A stretch of 64,000 nucleotides of DNA from Beijerinckiaceae bacterium (GCA_027532775.1 JAPZTO010000003.1:186001-250000), one strand, 5' to 3'; counted from the stretch's first letter, positions 35,055-44,866 are shown. The notes: generated by a model from the letters alone, not told the origin. Numbers and translations: made by a program.

Positions 35055-35426
35055 ATGACCATGAAAACCTGCCTCGTTGTCGACGATTCCAGCGTCATTC
35101 GCAAAGTCGCCCGGAGGATTCTCGAAGGTCTCGATTTCGAGATCACCGAAGCCGAGGATGGCAAGCAGGCCATGGATCGCGTGGCGTCCAAGATGCCGGA
35201 TGCGATCCTGCTCGATTGGAACATGCCGAACATGGACGGGTACGAGTTCCTGGTGAAGCTGCGCCAGATGGCCGGCGGTGACCGGCCGAAAGTGGTGTTC
35301 TGCACCACCGAGAACGACATCAGCCATATCGCCAAGGCCATGGATTCAGGCGCGGACGAATATGTGATGAAGCCGTTCGACAAGGAAATCCTGTGCTCGA
35401 AATTCGGTGAAGTCGGCCTCGTCTGA
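35055..35426 (+). CDS. cheY: Single-domain response regulator CheY
   Basis: A 123-residue stand-alone receiver. Acidic pair in CLVVDDSSVIRKVARR, phosphoacceptor D54 in AILLDWNMPNMDG and switch lysine K106 in YVMKPFDKE. It is phosphorylated by CheA and controls the flagellar switch or acts as a phosphate sink. ATG at 35055 or 35061. It sits between cheW and cheB. Confidence 0.92.
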   Translation: MTMKTCLVVDDSSVIRKVARRILEGLDFEITEAEDGKQAMDRVASKMPDAILLDWNMPNMDGYEFLVKLRQMAGGDRPKVVFCTTENDISHIAKAMDSGADEYVMKPFDKEILCSKFGEVGLV

Positions 35427-35490
35427 GTGTTCCTGACGGGCCTTTCCGGGCCTGCCACCCCAACGGGCTTCCAAGCCCCGGAGTTTGTGA

Positions 35491-36735
35491 ATGGCGGCCC
35501 TGCCCCACGCCCAGTTTCCGAGACAGATGGCCCAGCCTGTGCGGGTGGCCGTTGTCGACGATTCGGTGGTTGTCCGCGGCCTGCTGTCCAAGTGGCTGTC
35601 GGAAACCAGCGGGATCGAGGTTGTCGGCGCGTTCAAGTCGGGGCGCGAGATCATCGACGCGCTACCGGGGGTTGCGCCGCGCATCATCCTGCTCGATCTC
35701 GACATGCCCGACATGGACGGGATCACGGCACTGCCGCTGATCCTGGCGAAATCGCCGCAATCCCGCGTAATCGTCGTGTCGTCGCTCTCGGTGCACGGGG
35801 CCGAGCTGACCATGCGTTCGCTGATGCGCGGCGCGACCGATTACCTGCCGAAGCCGTCCAACCATCGCGAGGTCTCCACCTCGGCTGATTTCCGGCAGGC
35901 GCTGGTTGCCAAGGTGCTGGCCGTGGGCGGTGTCCGCGCCATCACCCGGGCGGCGCCCCCCGTCGCTCCGGCGAGACCGCCCGTTGCGCCGCCGGTCGCC
36001 CGTTCGCCCTTCCCGGCGACCAGCCCGATCCAGCGCATTCCTTCCGCCGCTTCCCCGGTCGCCCCCTTCCGCCAGTCGGTTCCCGCCAGCGCCGCTGCCC
36101 CGGTCGATCGTTCGGCCGGACCGCAGATCCGGCCACTTGAGCGTGTGCGGCCGAGAATGGTAGTCATCGGTGCATCGACTGGCGGACCGCAGGCGCTTGT
36201 GCTCACGCTCGGACGCATGAAGAACCTGATCGCGCGGCTTCCCGTGGTGATCGCCCAGCATATGCCGCCGATCTTCGGTTCGATCTTCGCCTCGCATCTC
36301 AAGCAGCATGCCGGGCTTCCGGCCGTCGAGGCCGTCGAAGGCAAGTCGCTCCAGCCGGGGACGATCTATCTCGCGCCCGGCGGCTGCCATACCGTCGTGC
36401 GCCGGAAGGCGGATGGCCAGCATGTCATTGCCATGCTCCCCTCCGAGGCCCGCGGCCCGTGGCGCCCCTCGATCGACCTGCTCTTCTCGAGCGCCGCCGA
36501 GGCCTATGGAAACGAGGCCCTTGCCATCGCTCTGACGGGAATGGGGCGGGACGGCACCGAGGGGGCCCTCCATCTCTCGCGCCGGGGGGCGAATGTTCTC
36601 GTCCAGGACGAGGCGTCCAGCGTCGTCTGGGGGATTCCCGGATCCATTGCCGAGGCCGGTCTGGCCAGTTCGATTCTGCCTCCTGAAAAAATTGGCGAGC
36701 TCGCCGTCGCGCTGCTCGAAGGACAAGCCCCATGA
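35491..36735 (+). CDS. cheB: Chemotaxis methylesterase/glutamine deamidase CheB
   Basis: A 414-residue CheB: a receiver with acidic pair VAVVDDSVVVR and phosphoacceptor D69 in ILLDLDMPDMDG, a long Pro/Ala linker (about residues 150-215), then the methylesterase domain with catalytic Ser in IGASTGGPQAL, His in AQHMPPIFGS and Asp in TGMGRDGTEGA. It removes methyl groups from receptors. The linker is unusually long and proline-rich. It overlaps cheR by 4 bases. Confidence 0.93.
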   Translation: MAALPHAQFPRQMAQPVRVAVVDDSVVVRGLLSKWLSETSGIEVVGAFKSGREIIDALPGVAPRIILLDLDMPDMDGITALPLILAKSPQSRVIVVSSLSVHGAELTMRSLMRGATDYLPKPSNHREVSTSADFRQALVAKVLAVGGVRAITRAAPPVAPARPPVAPPVARSPFPATSPIQRIPSAASPVAPFRQSVPASAAAPVDRSAGPQIRPLERVRPRMVVIGASTGGPQALVLTLGRMKNLIARLPVVIAQHMPPIFGSIFASHLKQHAGLPAVEAVEGKSLQPGTIYLAPGGCHTVVRRKADGQHVIAMLPSEARGPWRPSIDLLFSSAAEAYGNEALAIALTGMGRDGTEGALHLSRRGANVLVQDEASSVVWGIPGSIAEAGLASSILPPEKIGELAVALLEGQAP

Positions 36736-37577
36736 GCGCACCTGTCATTCTTCGTGTCATTGATTTCATCAACAAGGCGGCAGGCATCGTCCTGACGACC
36801 GAGAAGGCCTATTTCGTGGAGGCGCGCCTGTCGCCGGTGCTCCGCGAGGAGGGGCTGCCGAGTATCGACGAGCTCATGACGCGGGCGGAGCGCGGTGATC
36901 GCCGCCTTGCCCAGCGGGTGATCGACGCGCTGACGACGAACGAGACGTTTTTCTTCCGGGACAAGACGCCGTTCGAGCATTTCCGCAATGTCATCATCCC
37001 CGAACTGCTGGCGCGCCGCCCTGCAGGCAAGACGCTGCGGATCTGGTGCGCGGCCTGCTCGTCAGGCCAGGAGCCCTATTCGCTCGTCATGGTGCTGGAT
37101 GAACTCAAGGCCCAGCTGGCTGGCCGGCAGGTCGAGATCCACGCCTCCGACATTTCGGAAGCGATCCTCTCCAAGGCGAAATCGGGCATCTTCAACCAGT
37201 TCGAAGTGCAGCGCGGCCTGCCGACCAAGATGCTCCTGCAGTATTTCCAGAAGGTCGGCGATAACTGGCAGATCTCGCCGGACGTGGTGAAACGGGTGAA
37301 TTTCTTCAAGTTCAACCTCCTTGAAGAGCCCAAGACCATGGGCACTTTCGACGTGATCTTCTGCCGCAACGTCCTGATCTATTTCGATCGCCCAACGCGC
37401 GCGAAGATCTTCGACCGTCTCGCCGATCGCCTCGCGCCGGACGGTTTCCTGCTGCTGGGCGGCGCCGAGAGCACGTTCGGCGTCACTGACCGGTTCACCA
37501 GCCATCCGAAAGAGCGGATGCTCCATGTGCCGCTGATGCGCCGCGCCGATCCGGCCGCGCGCACCGCCATTGCCTGA
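36732..37577 (+). CDS. cheR: Chemotaxis receptor methyltransferase CheR
   Basis: A 281-residue SAM-dependent methyltransferase. N-terminal helical domain, then TNETFFFRDKTPFEHFRNVI, the SAM site IWCAACSSGQEPYSLVMVL and DVIFCRNVLIYFDRPTRA. It methylates glutamates on receptors, opposite to CheB. It ends the che operon, followed by a perfect terminator. Confidence 0.94.
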   Translation: MSAPVILRVIDFINKAAGIVLTTEKAYFVEARLSPVLREEGLPSIDELMTRAERGDRRLAQRVIDALTTNETFFFRDKTPFEHFRNVIIPELLARRPAGKTLRIWCAACSSGQEPYSLVMVLDELKAQLAGRQVEIHASDISEAILSKAKSGIFNQFEVQRGLPTKMLLQYFQKVGDNWQISPDVVKRVNFFKFNLLEEPKTMGTFDVIFCRNVLIYFDRPTRAKIFDRLADRLAPDGFLLLGGAESTFGVTDRFTSHPKERMLHVPLMRRADPAARTAIA

Positions 37578-37620
37578 CGGCTCGGCCCGAACGTCCACCG
37601 ATTGCGAGAATGGCCCGCGA

Positions 37621-37644
37621 CCCCGCCTGGACAGGCGGGGTTTT
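37621..37644 (+). terminator. Intrinsic terminator of the che operon
   Basis: A 9-bp perfect stem CCCCGCCTG with a 2-base loop, followed directly by TTTT, 43 bases after the cheR stop. Confidence 0.85.
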
Positions 37645-37699
37645 GGCGTGCCGGCCGCGATGTGCCGCCTTTCCCGAGGGAGCACCCACGCAACAAAAA

Positions 37700-37718
37700 G
37701 GCCCGCGCGAAGCGGGCC
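37700..37718 (-). terminator. Intrinsic terminator of ctrA
   Basis: A stem of GGCCCGC and GCGGGCC around a 5-base loop; on the minus strand it is followed by a T-run. It lies 28 bases after the ctrA stop. Confidence 0.85.
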
Positions 37719-37746
37719 CTTTGCTTGTGAAAGGCGGTTGGGCCGA

Positions 37747-38448
37747 TCAGGCCGGGATGCGCTCGTCGGTTTCGAGCGGCTCGCGGAGCACATAGCCGCG
37801 GCCCCAGACCGTCTCGATATAGTTCCGGCCTTCGGAGGCGTTTGCAAGCTTCTTGCGCAGCTTGCAGATGAAGACGTCGATGATCTTCAGTTCCGGCTCG
37901 TCCATGCCACCGTAGAGATGGTTGAGGAACATCTCCTTGGTGAGCGTCGTGCCGCGCCGCAGCGAGAGCAGCTCCAGCATCTGGTATTCCTTGCCCGTCA
38001 GGTGGACGCGGTGGCCACCGACCTCGACCGTCTTCTGGTCGAGATTGACGACGAGATCGCCGGTCTGGATGACGGACTGGGCATGACCCTTGGAGCGACG
38101 CACGATCGCGTGGATACGGGCGACGAGTTCGTCCTTGTGGAACGGCTTGGTCAGGTAATCATCGGCGCCGAAGCCGAGACCCTTCACCTTGTCGTCGATA
38201 CCGGCCATGCCCGAAAGAATGAGGATCGGCGTCTTGACCTTGGCCACGCGCAGCGACCGAAGCACCTCGTAGCCGGACATGTCCGGTAGGTTCAGGTCGA
38301 GCAGGATGATGTCGTAATCGTACAGCTTCCCCAGATCGATCCCTTCTTCGCCGAGATCGGTCAGGTAGATGTTGAAGTTCTCCGACTTGAGCATCAGTTC
38401 GATGCTCTTGGCGGTGGCATTGTCGTCTTCAATCAGGAGAACGCGCAT
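37747..38448 (-). CDS. ctrA: Cell-cycle master regulator CtrA
   Basis: A 233-residue OmpR-type response regulator, nearly the exact length of Caulobacter CtrA. Acidic pair D8/D9 in [11 protein letters not shown], phosphoacceptor D51 in [16 protein letters not shown], switch lysine K101 in [10 protein letters not shown]. The C-terminal winged helix shows [20 protein letters not shown] and [14 protein letters not shown]. CtrA is phosphorylated via ChpT and controls flagellar genes and replication. ATG at 38448 is chosen over the upstream in-frame ATG at 38475. It sits between the che operon and fliI, transcribed in the opposite direction. Confidence 0.95.
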   Translation of the reverse strand: MRVLLIEDDNATAKSIELMLKSENFNIYLTDLGEEGIDLGKLYDYDIILLDLNLPDMSGYEVLRSLRVAKVKTPILILSGMAGIDDKVKGLGFGADDYLTKPFHKDELVARIHAIVRRSKGHAQSVIQTGDLVVNLDQKTVEVGGHRVHLTGKEYQMLELLSLRRGTTLTKEMFLNHLYGGMDEPELKIIDVFICKLRKKLANASEGRNYIETVWGRGYVLREPLETDERIPA

Positions 38449-38878
38449 TTTCTGGTCCCCGGCCCCATAATCCATGCCCTGTCCGCAGGACGAATCGATA
38501 CCGTCAGCGACGATCCGGCTCGCGGTTCATGCCTTAAAACTTCAGTCACAAATTACGCCCGAAGAGTTAACAAAGCGTAATTCGTTAAGGCAAGCTTGAT
38601 GCTGTTTCTTCAGGATTTTTCCTAACTGCCGATGATTTTTGCGAAATTTTTCGCCCGTAGCCGAGTTGATTCGATTTGCCAGCGGATCCGGCTAAGCAAT
38701 TCGACTGACTCATCCTTTTTGCCGGCATGCCTTCTGCGGTGCGGGTGGAACCCGCCAAACGGCGCGGGAAAGCCCGGACCCCCGCTCGCCTCTCCTGCCG
38801 GTTCTGAGCTACCATTTGCAGGTGATTCGCAGCGAATCAGCCGTCGTTCGGGCGGCTGGCCAGCGGATGGGGGCGGGG
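38449..38878. promoter_or_regulatory. Shared promoter region between ctrA and fliI with GANTC sites
   Basis: The stretch between the divergent ctrA and fliI genes holds five GANTC motifs (CcrM methylation sites) at about 38492, 38668, 38708, 38824 and 38834. It also holds TTAA at 38534-38537, 38567-38570 and 38585-38588, and TTAA-N6-GTAA at 38567-38580, one base short of the CtrA box spacing. Methylation-dependent control of ctrA by CcrM is known from Caulobacter. A core promoter could not be placed. Confidence 0.5.
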
Positions 38879-40222
38879 ATGCCTGTCGAAGCCTTGCGCA
38901 GTGTCGTCGAGGATATCGCCGAATACGAGGTATTCGGCCGGGTCGCTGCCGTTCGCGGCCTGATGATCGAGATCGTCGGCCCGCTCACCCATATGGAACT
39001 GGGCGGGCTGGTGGGCATCGAGACCCAGAGCGGCGAGCGGATCCCCTGCGAGATTGTCGGCTTCGATGCGGGCCGTGCGCTTGCCATGCCTTTCGGCCCG
39101 GTTGACGGCCTCCGCCGCGGCTGCCCGGCCCATGTGTTGTCGCGCCGGGCCACAATCCGGCCCGGGCGGGCCTGGCTGGGCCGCGTCGTCGATTCCTTTG
39201 GCCGCCCGATCGACGGCAAGGGCCCCATTGTCTCCGGGCCGCGCCCGTATCCGTTCCGGGGCGAAGCTCCGGCCGCCCACAAGCGGCAGCGCGTCGGCGA
39301 GCCGCTCGATCTCGGCGTCCGGGCCCTCAATGCCTTCCTTACGGTCTGCCGCGGGCAGCGCATGGGCATCTTCGCCGGTTCGGGCGTCGGCAAGTCCGTC
39401 CTGCTCTCGATGCTGGCGCGAAACGCGGTCTCCGATGTCTCGGTGATCGGCCTCGTCGGCGAGCGCGGCCGCGAGGTGCAGGAATTCCTCCAGGATGATC
39501 TCGGCGAGGAGGGGCTCGCGCGGTCGGTCGTCGTTGTCGCCACCTCCGACGAAACCGCCCTGATGCGACGGCAGGCGGCCTATCTGACGCTCTCGATCGC
39601 CGAGTTCTTCCGCGACGAGGGGCTCGATGTGCTCTGCATGATCGACTCCATCACGCGCTTTGCCATGGCGCAGCGCGATATCGGCCTGGGCGTGGGCGAG
39701 CCGCCGACGACCAAGGGTTACACACCGTCCGTTTTCGCCGAATTGCCGAAACTGCTCGAACGCGCCGGGCCGGGCGAGATCGGCAGCGGCACGATTACCG
39801 GCATCTTCTCGGTTCTCGTCGATGGCGATGACCATAACGAGCCGGTTGCCGATGCGACCCGCGGTATTCTTGACGGCCATATCGTGATGGAACGGAAGAT
39901 CGCCGAGCGCGGCCGCTATCCCGCCATCAACGTGCTGAAATCCGTCTCGCGGACGATGCCACGCTCCTGCGATCCGGAATTCTACCCCACGATCGTGGAG
40001 GCGCGCGGCCTGATGTCGACCTTTACCGACATGGAGGAACTGATCCGCCTGGGGGCCTACCGGCGTGGTTCGTCGGCCGAAGTTGACCGCGCGATCGACG
40101 CTTTTCCGGAACTCGAAGCTTTTCTTGGCCAAGGTAAGGAAGAATCAACCTCCTTACGCGAAAGCTATATCCGTCTCGCGGATATTGTTAACCGCCTGAG
40201 GTCAACGCCGGCTGGCGCTTGA
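38879..40222 (+). CDS. fliI: Flagellar export ATPase FliI
   Basis: About 447 residues from ATG 38879, which follows a GGGGGCGGGG run; earlier in-frame starts exist at TTG 38816, GTG 38822 and ATG 38867. Walker A is [19 protein letters not shown], followed by [14 protein letters not shown], Walker [19 protein letters not shown] and the arginine finger region. It powers the flagellar type III export apparatus with FliH and FliJ. Followed by fliJ 50 bases downstream. Confidence 0.93.
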   Translation: MPVEALRSVVEDIAEYEVFGRVAAVRGLMIEIVGPLTHMELGGLVGIETQSGERIPCEIVGFDAGRALAMPFGPVDGLRRGCPAHVLSRRATIRPGRAWLGRVVDSFGRPIDGKGPIVSGPRPYPFRGEAPAAHKRQRVGEPLDLGVRALNAFLTVCRGQRMGIFAGSGVGKSVLLSMLARNAVSDVSVIGLVGERGREVQEFLQDDLGEEGLARSVVVVATSDETALMRRQAAYLTLSIAEFFRDEGLDVLCMIDSITRFAMAQRDIGLGVGEPPTTKGYTPSVFAELPKLLERAGPGEIGSGTITGIFSVLVDGDDHNEPVADATRGILDGHIVMERKIAERGRYPAINVLKSVSRTMPRSCDPEFYPTIVEARGLMSTFTDMEELIRLGAYRRGSSAEVDRAIDAFPELEAFLGQGKEESTSLRESYIRLADIVNRLRSTPAGA

Positions 40223-40272
40223 TCCGGGCCCCCGGGCGTGTTTCCGGGTTTCGGTCAAGGAGTGTAACGACC

Positions 40273-40692
40273 ATGAAGTCGCGCGATACGTTGATCCGTC
40301 TGAAGCGGTTCCACGTTGACGAAAAGCGCCGCCGTGTTGCCCAGATCGAGGCCATGATTGCTGAATTCCAGCGCATGGCCACGGAGCTCGACCGCGAGAT
40401 CGAGAACGAGGAACGGCGTGCCGGCATTTCCGATACCGCTCATTTCGCCTACCCGACCTATGCCAAGGCCGCACGGACGCGGCGCGACAACCTGCTGCAT
40501 TCGGCGGGTGAGCTGAACGACCAGCTGGAAGAGGCCAAGGCTGCCCTCAACGAGGCGTTCGAGGAGCTCAAGAAGGTCGAGATCCTGGAAGACCGCGAGA
40601 AGGCGGCGGAACGTGCCGAACTGGCGCTCCGCGACCAGATCGAGACGGACCGGATCGCCGCCCGCATGCGCTACGCGGCCGGCCGGCTCTGA
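40273..40692 (+). CDS. fliJ: Flagellar export protein FliJ-like coiled coil
   Basis: A 139-residue, highly charged and largely coiled-coil protein starting MKSRDTLIRLKRFHVDEKRR, in the position and size of FliJ directly after fliI. FliJ binds FliI and chaperone complexes in the export apparatus. The ATG has an AAGGAGTG ribosome site. Assignment rests mainly on size, composition and synteny, as FliJ diverges quickly. Confidence 0.82.
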   Translation: MKSRDTLIRLKRFHVDEKRRRVAQIEAMIAEFQRMATELDREIENEERRAGISDTAHFAYPTYAKAARTRRDNLLHSAGELNDQLEEAKAALNEAFEELKKVEILEDREKAAERAELALRDQIETDRIAARMRYAAGRL

Positions 40693-40716
40693 GAGCATCT
40701 GGCAGAGGACAGTGAG

Positions 40717-40740
40717 AAAAGGCCCGCAAACGGGCCTTTT
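40717..40740. terminator. Terminator after fliJ, symmetric
   Basis: A perfect inverted repeat with arm AAAAGGCCCG and loop CAAA, ending in TTTT on both strands. It serves fliIJ and the converging GNAT gene. Confidence 0.88.
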
Positions 40741-40749
40741 CCTTTCCCG

Positions 40750-41346
40750 TCAGGGCTCAAGCAGCGGCAGCCAGGGGGCCGCATCGCGCGGCAGGGTGCC
40801 GTCCAGCCGCGGATCGTCGAAGACCTCGATGGCGCGCCGGATTGGCCGGAACCCGGCCCGGCAATAGAAATCCAGCGCGCGGGGATGGTCGAGCGAGCAG
40901 GTATGGACGTGAAGACGGTCCATCCCGGCCGTTCTGGCGCGCAGAAGCGCCGTCGCCATCAACCTTTTCCCGATCCCCTGGCCAAGGGCATCGGGAACCA
41001 CCCCGAAAAACGCGAGTTCCGGGGCTTCCGTGTCCCGGAAATCCAGTTCGAGCAGGCCGACATCCTTCCCGTCGCGGACCAGTGCATAGACCTCGACGGC
41101 CGGCGCCATCAGGATTTCCCAAAGCGCGAGGTCGGGCATGCGCAGGCGGCTGAACCACAGCCATTCCGCGCCGACAGCGGAAAACAGGGTGCGATAGCGT
41201 TCGATCGCCGCGCCATTGAGCCGTTCCAGCACGAAGCCTTCCGGCCAGACCGGCTCGGTTGGAACAGACTCGAGATCATGGACGAGGTAGGTCACCAGGG
41301 CCGCAAGCTTCTGCGGATCGAGAAGGGTGTAGCCATCCTGTTGCAT
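40750..41346 (-). CDS. GNAT-family N-acetyltransferase
   Basis: A 198-residue acetyltransferase with the acetyl-CoA binding motif VVPDALGQGIGKRLMATAL and a second half HVHTCSLDHPRALDFYCRAGF, typical of GNAT enzymes. The substrate is unknown. ATG at 41346 (MQQDGYTLLDPQK) is taken as start because the family domain begins there; the longer frame to 41484 is low complexity. It faces fliJ. Confidence 0.82.
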   Translation of the reverse strand: MQQDGYTLLDPQKLAALVTYLVHDLESVPTEPVWPEGFVLERLNGAAIERYRTLFSAVGAEWLWFSRLRMPDLALWEILMAPAVEVYALVRDGKDVGLLELDFRDTEAPELAFFGVVPDALGQGIGKRLMATALLRARTAGMDRLHVHTCSLDHPRALDFYCRAGFRPIRRAIEVFDDPRLDGTLPRDAAPWLPLLEP

Positions 41347-41549
41347 TGAAACCTGAATCCTTTGCCGGATCCGTTTGAGCAGGCCCGGTCCGGCATGGCA
41401 AGATCCGCGCCTGTCCTCTCCCCAGCCGCGTGCGCCGGGCTCGCTTCCATCGGCAGGCTGGAAATCGTCCGGAGGTCTTGCCACATCGGGGGATGTCGGG
41501 CAGTGAAGCGCGGGATAAGGCTTTAAAGCGAGCCAGGGTCGGGGGACAG

Positions 41550-42572
41550 ATGAAGCGCTTCAAGGATTGGTTCTGGCCGATCGTCGGCCTGCTGGCTGTC
41601 GTTCTCTCTCTCAAGGTTCTCTACGACAAACTGAGAGGCGAAGCGGCTGCGGATGCCGCGACCAAGGCATTGCTCGACAATGCCGGCGTTCTCGAGAGCC
41701 TCGCCATCATCTCGCGCGTCATCGGACAGAAGCTGGCGGTCATCCCGATGCAGGGTTACCTCCTCGCGGTGGCGGCCACGCTCTTCGCCTACTGGGCGCT
41801 GGCCTGGTATGACCGGATCGCCCTGATCCATCTCAACCGGACCAAGGGCATTTCCTGGATCTACATCACGATCTGCTCGTTCACGACCTATGCCATTTCC
41901 CACAATATCGGCGCGTCGGTCTTTTCCGGTGGCATGGTCCGGTACCGGGCTTACACGGCCAAGGGCCTCAGCGCGCCGGAAGTGGCGGTGCTCGTCGCGC
42001 TCTGCTCCTTCACCTTCGGCTTCGGGACCATCCTTCTCGGTGGGCTCGTGCTCCTCTACGAGCCGGAGATCGTGCAGCCGCTGCTGCCGCTCAGTCCGCT
42101 CGTCACGCGGCTGATCGGCTTCGGGATGCTGGCCTTCTGCATTCTCTACACGATCGGGTCCTGGCTGCAGCTGAAGCCGTTGGTCATCCGGAATTTCAAG
42201 CTGGAATATCCCGGCCTGCATGTCGTCTGGCGCCAGTGGATCGCCGCGCCGATGGAATTGCTGGGAGCGGCAGGGATCATCTATTTCGCGCTTCCGGGCG
42301 AGAGCAATCCGGGATTCATGATTGTCCTCGGCGCGTTCCTGCTGTCCTTCTCGGCCGGGCTTCTGGTGCAGGCACCGGGCGGGATCGGGGTGATGGAAGT
42401 CATTTTCCTCAAGGTGATGCCCGGCATGCCGGCCACCGAGGTCTTCGCGGCCCTGCTGGTCTGGCGGCTGCTGTACCTACTGATCCCGCTCGCGATCTCG
42501 ATCCCGGTGGTTCTGGCCTTCGAGAAGTCTCAGCTCCGGCAACCCGCAAACGATACGACGCCGGCGCCCTGA
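41550..42572 (+). CDS. YbhN/UPF0104 membrane protein (LPG synthase TM-domain family)
   Basis: A 340-residue protein with about eight hydrophobic segments, of the PF03706 family that includes the membrane part of lysylphosphatidylglycerol synthase MprF. Recognisable are YAISHNIGASVFSGGMVRYR and the later LLVQAPGGIGVMEVIFL. The family often acts as a lipid flippase-like domain; no synthase domain is present. ATG at 41550 has a GGGGGA ribosome site. Confidence 0.82.
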   Translation: MKRFKDWFWPIVGLLAVVLSLKVLYDKLRGEAAADAATKALLDNAGVLESLAIISRVIGQKLAVIPMQGYLLAVAATLFAYWALAWYDRIALIHLNRTKGISWIYITICSFTTYAISHNIGASVFSGGMVRYRAYTAKGLSAPEVAVLVALCSFTFGFGTILLGGLVLLYEPEIVQPLLPLSPLVTRLIGFGMLAFCILYTIGSWLQLKPLVIRNFKLEYPGLHVVWRQWIAAPMELLGAAGIIYFALPGESNPGFMIVLGAFLLSFSAGLLVQAPGGIGVMEVIFLKVMPGMPATEVFAALLVWRLLYLLIPLAISIPVVLAFEKSQLRQPANDTTPAP

Positions 42573-42585
42573 GGCTGCCGGCGTC
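42557..42585 (+). terminator. Hairpin after the YbhN-like gene
   Basis: Arms GACGCCGGC and GCCGGCGTC with an 11-base loop overlap the stop of the YbhN-like gene, before the converging flhA. There is no clear T-run, so it is a candidate only. Confidence 0.45.
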
Positions 42586-42612
42586 GCAAGGCTCCCACGC
42601 GCGGGCAGGGCG

Positions 42613-44754
42613 TCAGATCGAGCCGACCGTCCGCAGCCGCGCGGAAGGATGGATTTCGCCCTGGGCCAGCACGGCCGTCTGGGGCCGGAACCGCTCGACG
42701 ATCATGCGCACATAGGGGCGGATCGCGTTCGAGGTGACGAGGACGGGCAATTCGCCGAGCCGCGCCGCTTCCTCGAACCGGTCGCGCAGGGCGATCACGA
42801 AGTCATGCAGGCGCGAGGGCTGCATCGCGAGATGCTTGATCTCGCCATCGCCGACCAGCGATGAGGCGAAGGCATCTTCCCAGCTCGGCGACAGGGTGAT
42901 CAGCGCCAGCTGGCCGGTCGGTCCGGTATGCTGGGCGCAGATCTGCCGGCCGAGGCGCGAGCGGATATGCTCGACGATCATGCGCGGATCCCGGGTGACG
43001 GTGCCGGCCACTTCCGCCACCGCCTCGAGGATGGTGCCGAGATCGCGGATCGAGACCCGCTCGGCGAGCAGCAGCTGGAGGATGCGCTGGATGCCGGTGA
43101 TGCTGATCGCGCCGTTGGTGAGGTCCTTCACGAGGTCCTGATGCGGCTTCGAGAGATCCTTCAGCAGCTTCTGCACCTCCGCATAGGAGAGCAGCTCCGC
43201 CATGTTGTTCTTGATGATCTCGGTGAGGTGGGTAGCGATGACCGTAGCCGGGTCAACCACCGTGTAGCCGCGGAGCTGTGCCTCGTCGCGCAGGCTCTCG
43301 TCGATCCAGGTGGCCGGGAGGCCGAAGGTCGGCTCCAGCATATGGGCGCCCGGCAGTTGCACCTGCCCGCCGGCCGGATCCATCGCCATATACTGGTTCG
43401 GGAAGACCACGCCGTTGCCGGCATCGATTTCCTTCATCTTGATGACGTAGTGGTTCGACTCGAGCTGGACATTGTCGACCAGCCGGACCGAGGGGAGGAT
43501 GAAGCCCATCTCGGTCGCCAGCGTGCGGCGCAGCGCCTTGATCTGCTCGGTGATCTTGTCCTCGCCGTTCTGGCCCTGGACGAGCGGGAGAAGGGCATAG
43601 CCGATCTCGATCCGCAATTCGTCGAGCCGCAGCGCCTCCTGCACGGGCGGATCGGAGGCCTTCTGCTGGGCGACGACCTGCTCCATCGCCTGTTCGGCGG
43701 CGGCATCGATGCGGGACTGCTTTTCCTGCCGGTCGAGGCGCCAGGCCATATAGCCGGCCAGGAATGCCAGGCCCAGGAAGGGGATCGCCGGCATGCCCGG
43801 CAGGATCGCGATGACCACCATCACGAAGGAGGACATGCCGAGCGCCTTCGACGAGCTGGCCAGTTGCTTGGACAGGGCCTTGTCGGCGGCGCCGGTCACG
43901 CCGGCCTTGGAGACCAGCAGGCCGGCCGCGGTCGAGACAATCAGCGCCGGGATCTGCGTGACGAGACCGTCACCGACCGTCAGCAGCGTGTAGGCCTTCG
44001 CCGCGTCGTTGAAGGTCATGCCGTTCTGGGCGACGCCGATGATGATGCCGCCCACCACATTGATGAAGGTGATCAGGATGCCGGCAATCGCATCGCCGCG
44101 CACGAATTTCGAGGCACCGTCCATCGCGCCGAAGAAGGCGCTCTCGTCCTCGAGGGCCTTGCGGCGGGCCTTGGCTTCATCCTGATCGATCAGGCCGGCG
44201 GACAGGTCGGCGTCGATGGCCATCTGCTTGCCGGGCATCGCATCGAGGCTGAAGCGGGCCGCGACTTCCGCGATGCGGCTCGAACCCTTGGTGATGACGA
44301 CGAAGTTGACGACCACGAGGATCACGAAGACGATCACCCCGATCACGAAGTTTCCGGCCATCACGAAATTGCCGAAGGCCTCGATCACGTGGCCCGCGGC
44401 GCCCTGGCCGGTATGGCCGTTCTGCAGGATCAGGCGGGTCGAGGCGAGGTTCAGCGACAATCGCAGCATTGTCGCGATGAGGAGGATCGTCGGGAAGGAC
44501 GAGAATTCCAGCGGCGCCGCGATGAAGAGCGCTGTCATCAGGATCAGGACCGAGAGAATGATCGAGAAGGCCAGCAGCAGGTCGAGGATCATCGGCGGCA
44601 AGGGCACGATGAGCACGACGAGAATGGTGAGAATGCCCATGGCGAGGGCGATGTCGCCCCGCTTCAGGAAAGCACCAAGCTCGTGAGGTGTCATGAATTT
44701 TGGCGTCTGGAGACCGGGAAGGCCCCCTTTGCCGCCAAGGCTCGCGTCACTCAT
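42613..44754 (-). CDS. flhA: Flagellar export gate protein FlhA
   Basis: A 713-residue protein: N-terminal membrane domain with about eight hydrophobic segments, containing LRLSLNLASTRLILQNG and the FHIPEP-like conserved loop DAMPGKQMAIDADLSAGLI, and a C-terminal cytosolic domain. It is the export gate of the flagellar type III system. ATG at 44754 gives the usual family length; an earlier in-frame ATG lies at 44817. It is preceded by a CtrA-type box, and is separated from flbD by about 110 bases. Confidence 0.94.
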   Translation of the reverse strand: MSDASLGGKGGLPGLQTPKFMTPHELGAFLKRGDIALAMGILTILVVLIVPLPPMILDLLLAFSIILSVLILMTALFIAAPLEFSSFPTILLIATMLRLSLNLASTRLILQNGHTGQGAAGHVIEAFGNFVMAGNFVIGVIVFVILVVVNFVVITKGSSRIAEVAARFSLDAMPGKQMAIDADLSAGLIDQDEAKARRKALEDESAFFGAMDGASKFVRGDAIAGILITFINVVGGIIIGVAQNGMTFNDAAKAYTLLTVGDGLVTQIPALIVSTAAGLLVSKAGVTGAADKALSKQLASSSKALGMSSFVMVVIAILPGMPAIPFLGLAFLAGYMAWRLDRQEKQSRIDAAAEQAMEQVVAQQKASDPPVQEALRLDELRIEIGYALLPLVQGQNGEDKITEQIKALRRTLATEMGFILPSVRLVDNVQLESNHYVIKMKEIDAGNGVVFPNQYMAMDPAGGQVQLPGAHMLEPTFGLPATWIDESLRDEAQLRGYTVVDPATVIATHLTEIIKNNMAELLSYAEVQKLLKDLSKPHQDLVKDLTNGAISITGIQRILQLLLAERVSIRDLGTILEAVAEVAGTVTRDPRMIVEHIRSRLGRQICAQHTGPTGQLALITLSPSWEDAFASSLVGDGEIKHLAMQPSRLHDFVIALRDRFEEAARLGELPVLVTSNAIRPYVRMIVERFRPQTAVLAQGEIHPSARLRTVGSI

Positions 44755-44835
44755 TCCCCTGCCCCCATGCGTTGCTGCACGCCGAATCCGGTCGGGTGTG
44801 ACCGGTCGACTGGGCAATTTTTGCCGGGCATATGG

Positions 44836-44850
44836 TTAACGCCCGGTTAC
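44836..44850 (-). promoter_or_regulatory. Candidate CtrA box upstream of flhA
   Basis: TTAA-N7-TTAC on the + strand, one mismatch from the CtrA consensus TTAA-N7-TTAA, about 90 bases upstream of the flhA start. flhA is a class II gene under CtrA in Caulobacter, so the site fits. Confidence 0.6.
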
Positions 44851-44866
44851 TTTCGTCAGGGAAAAG

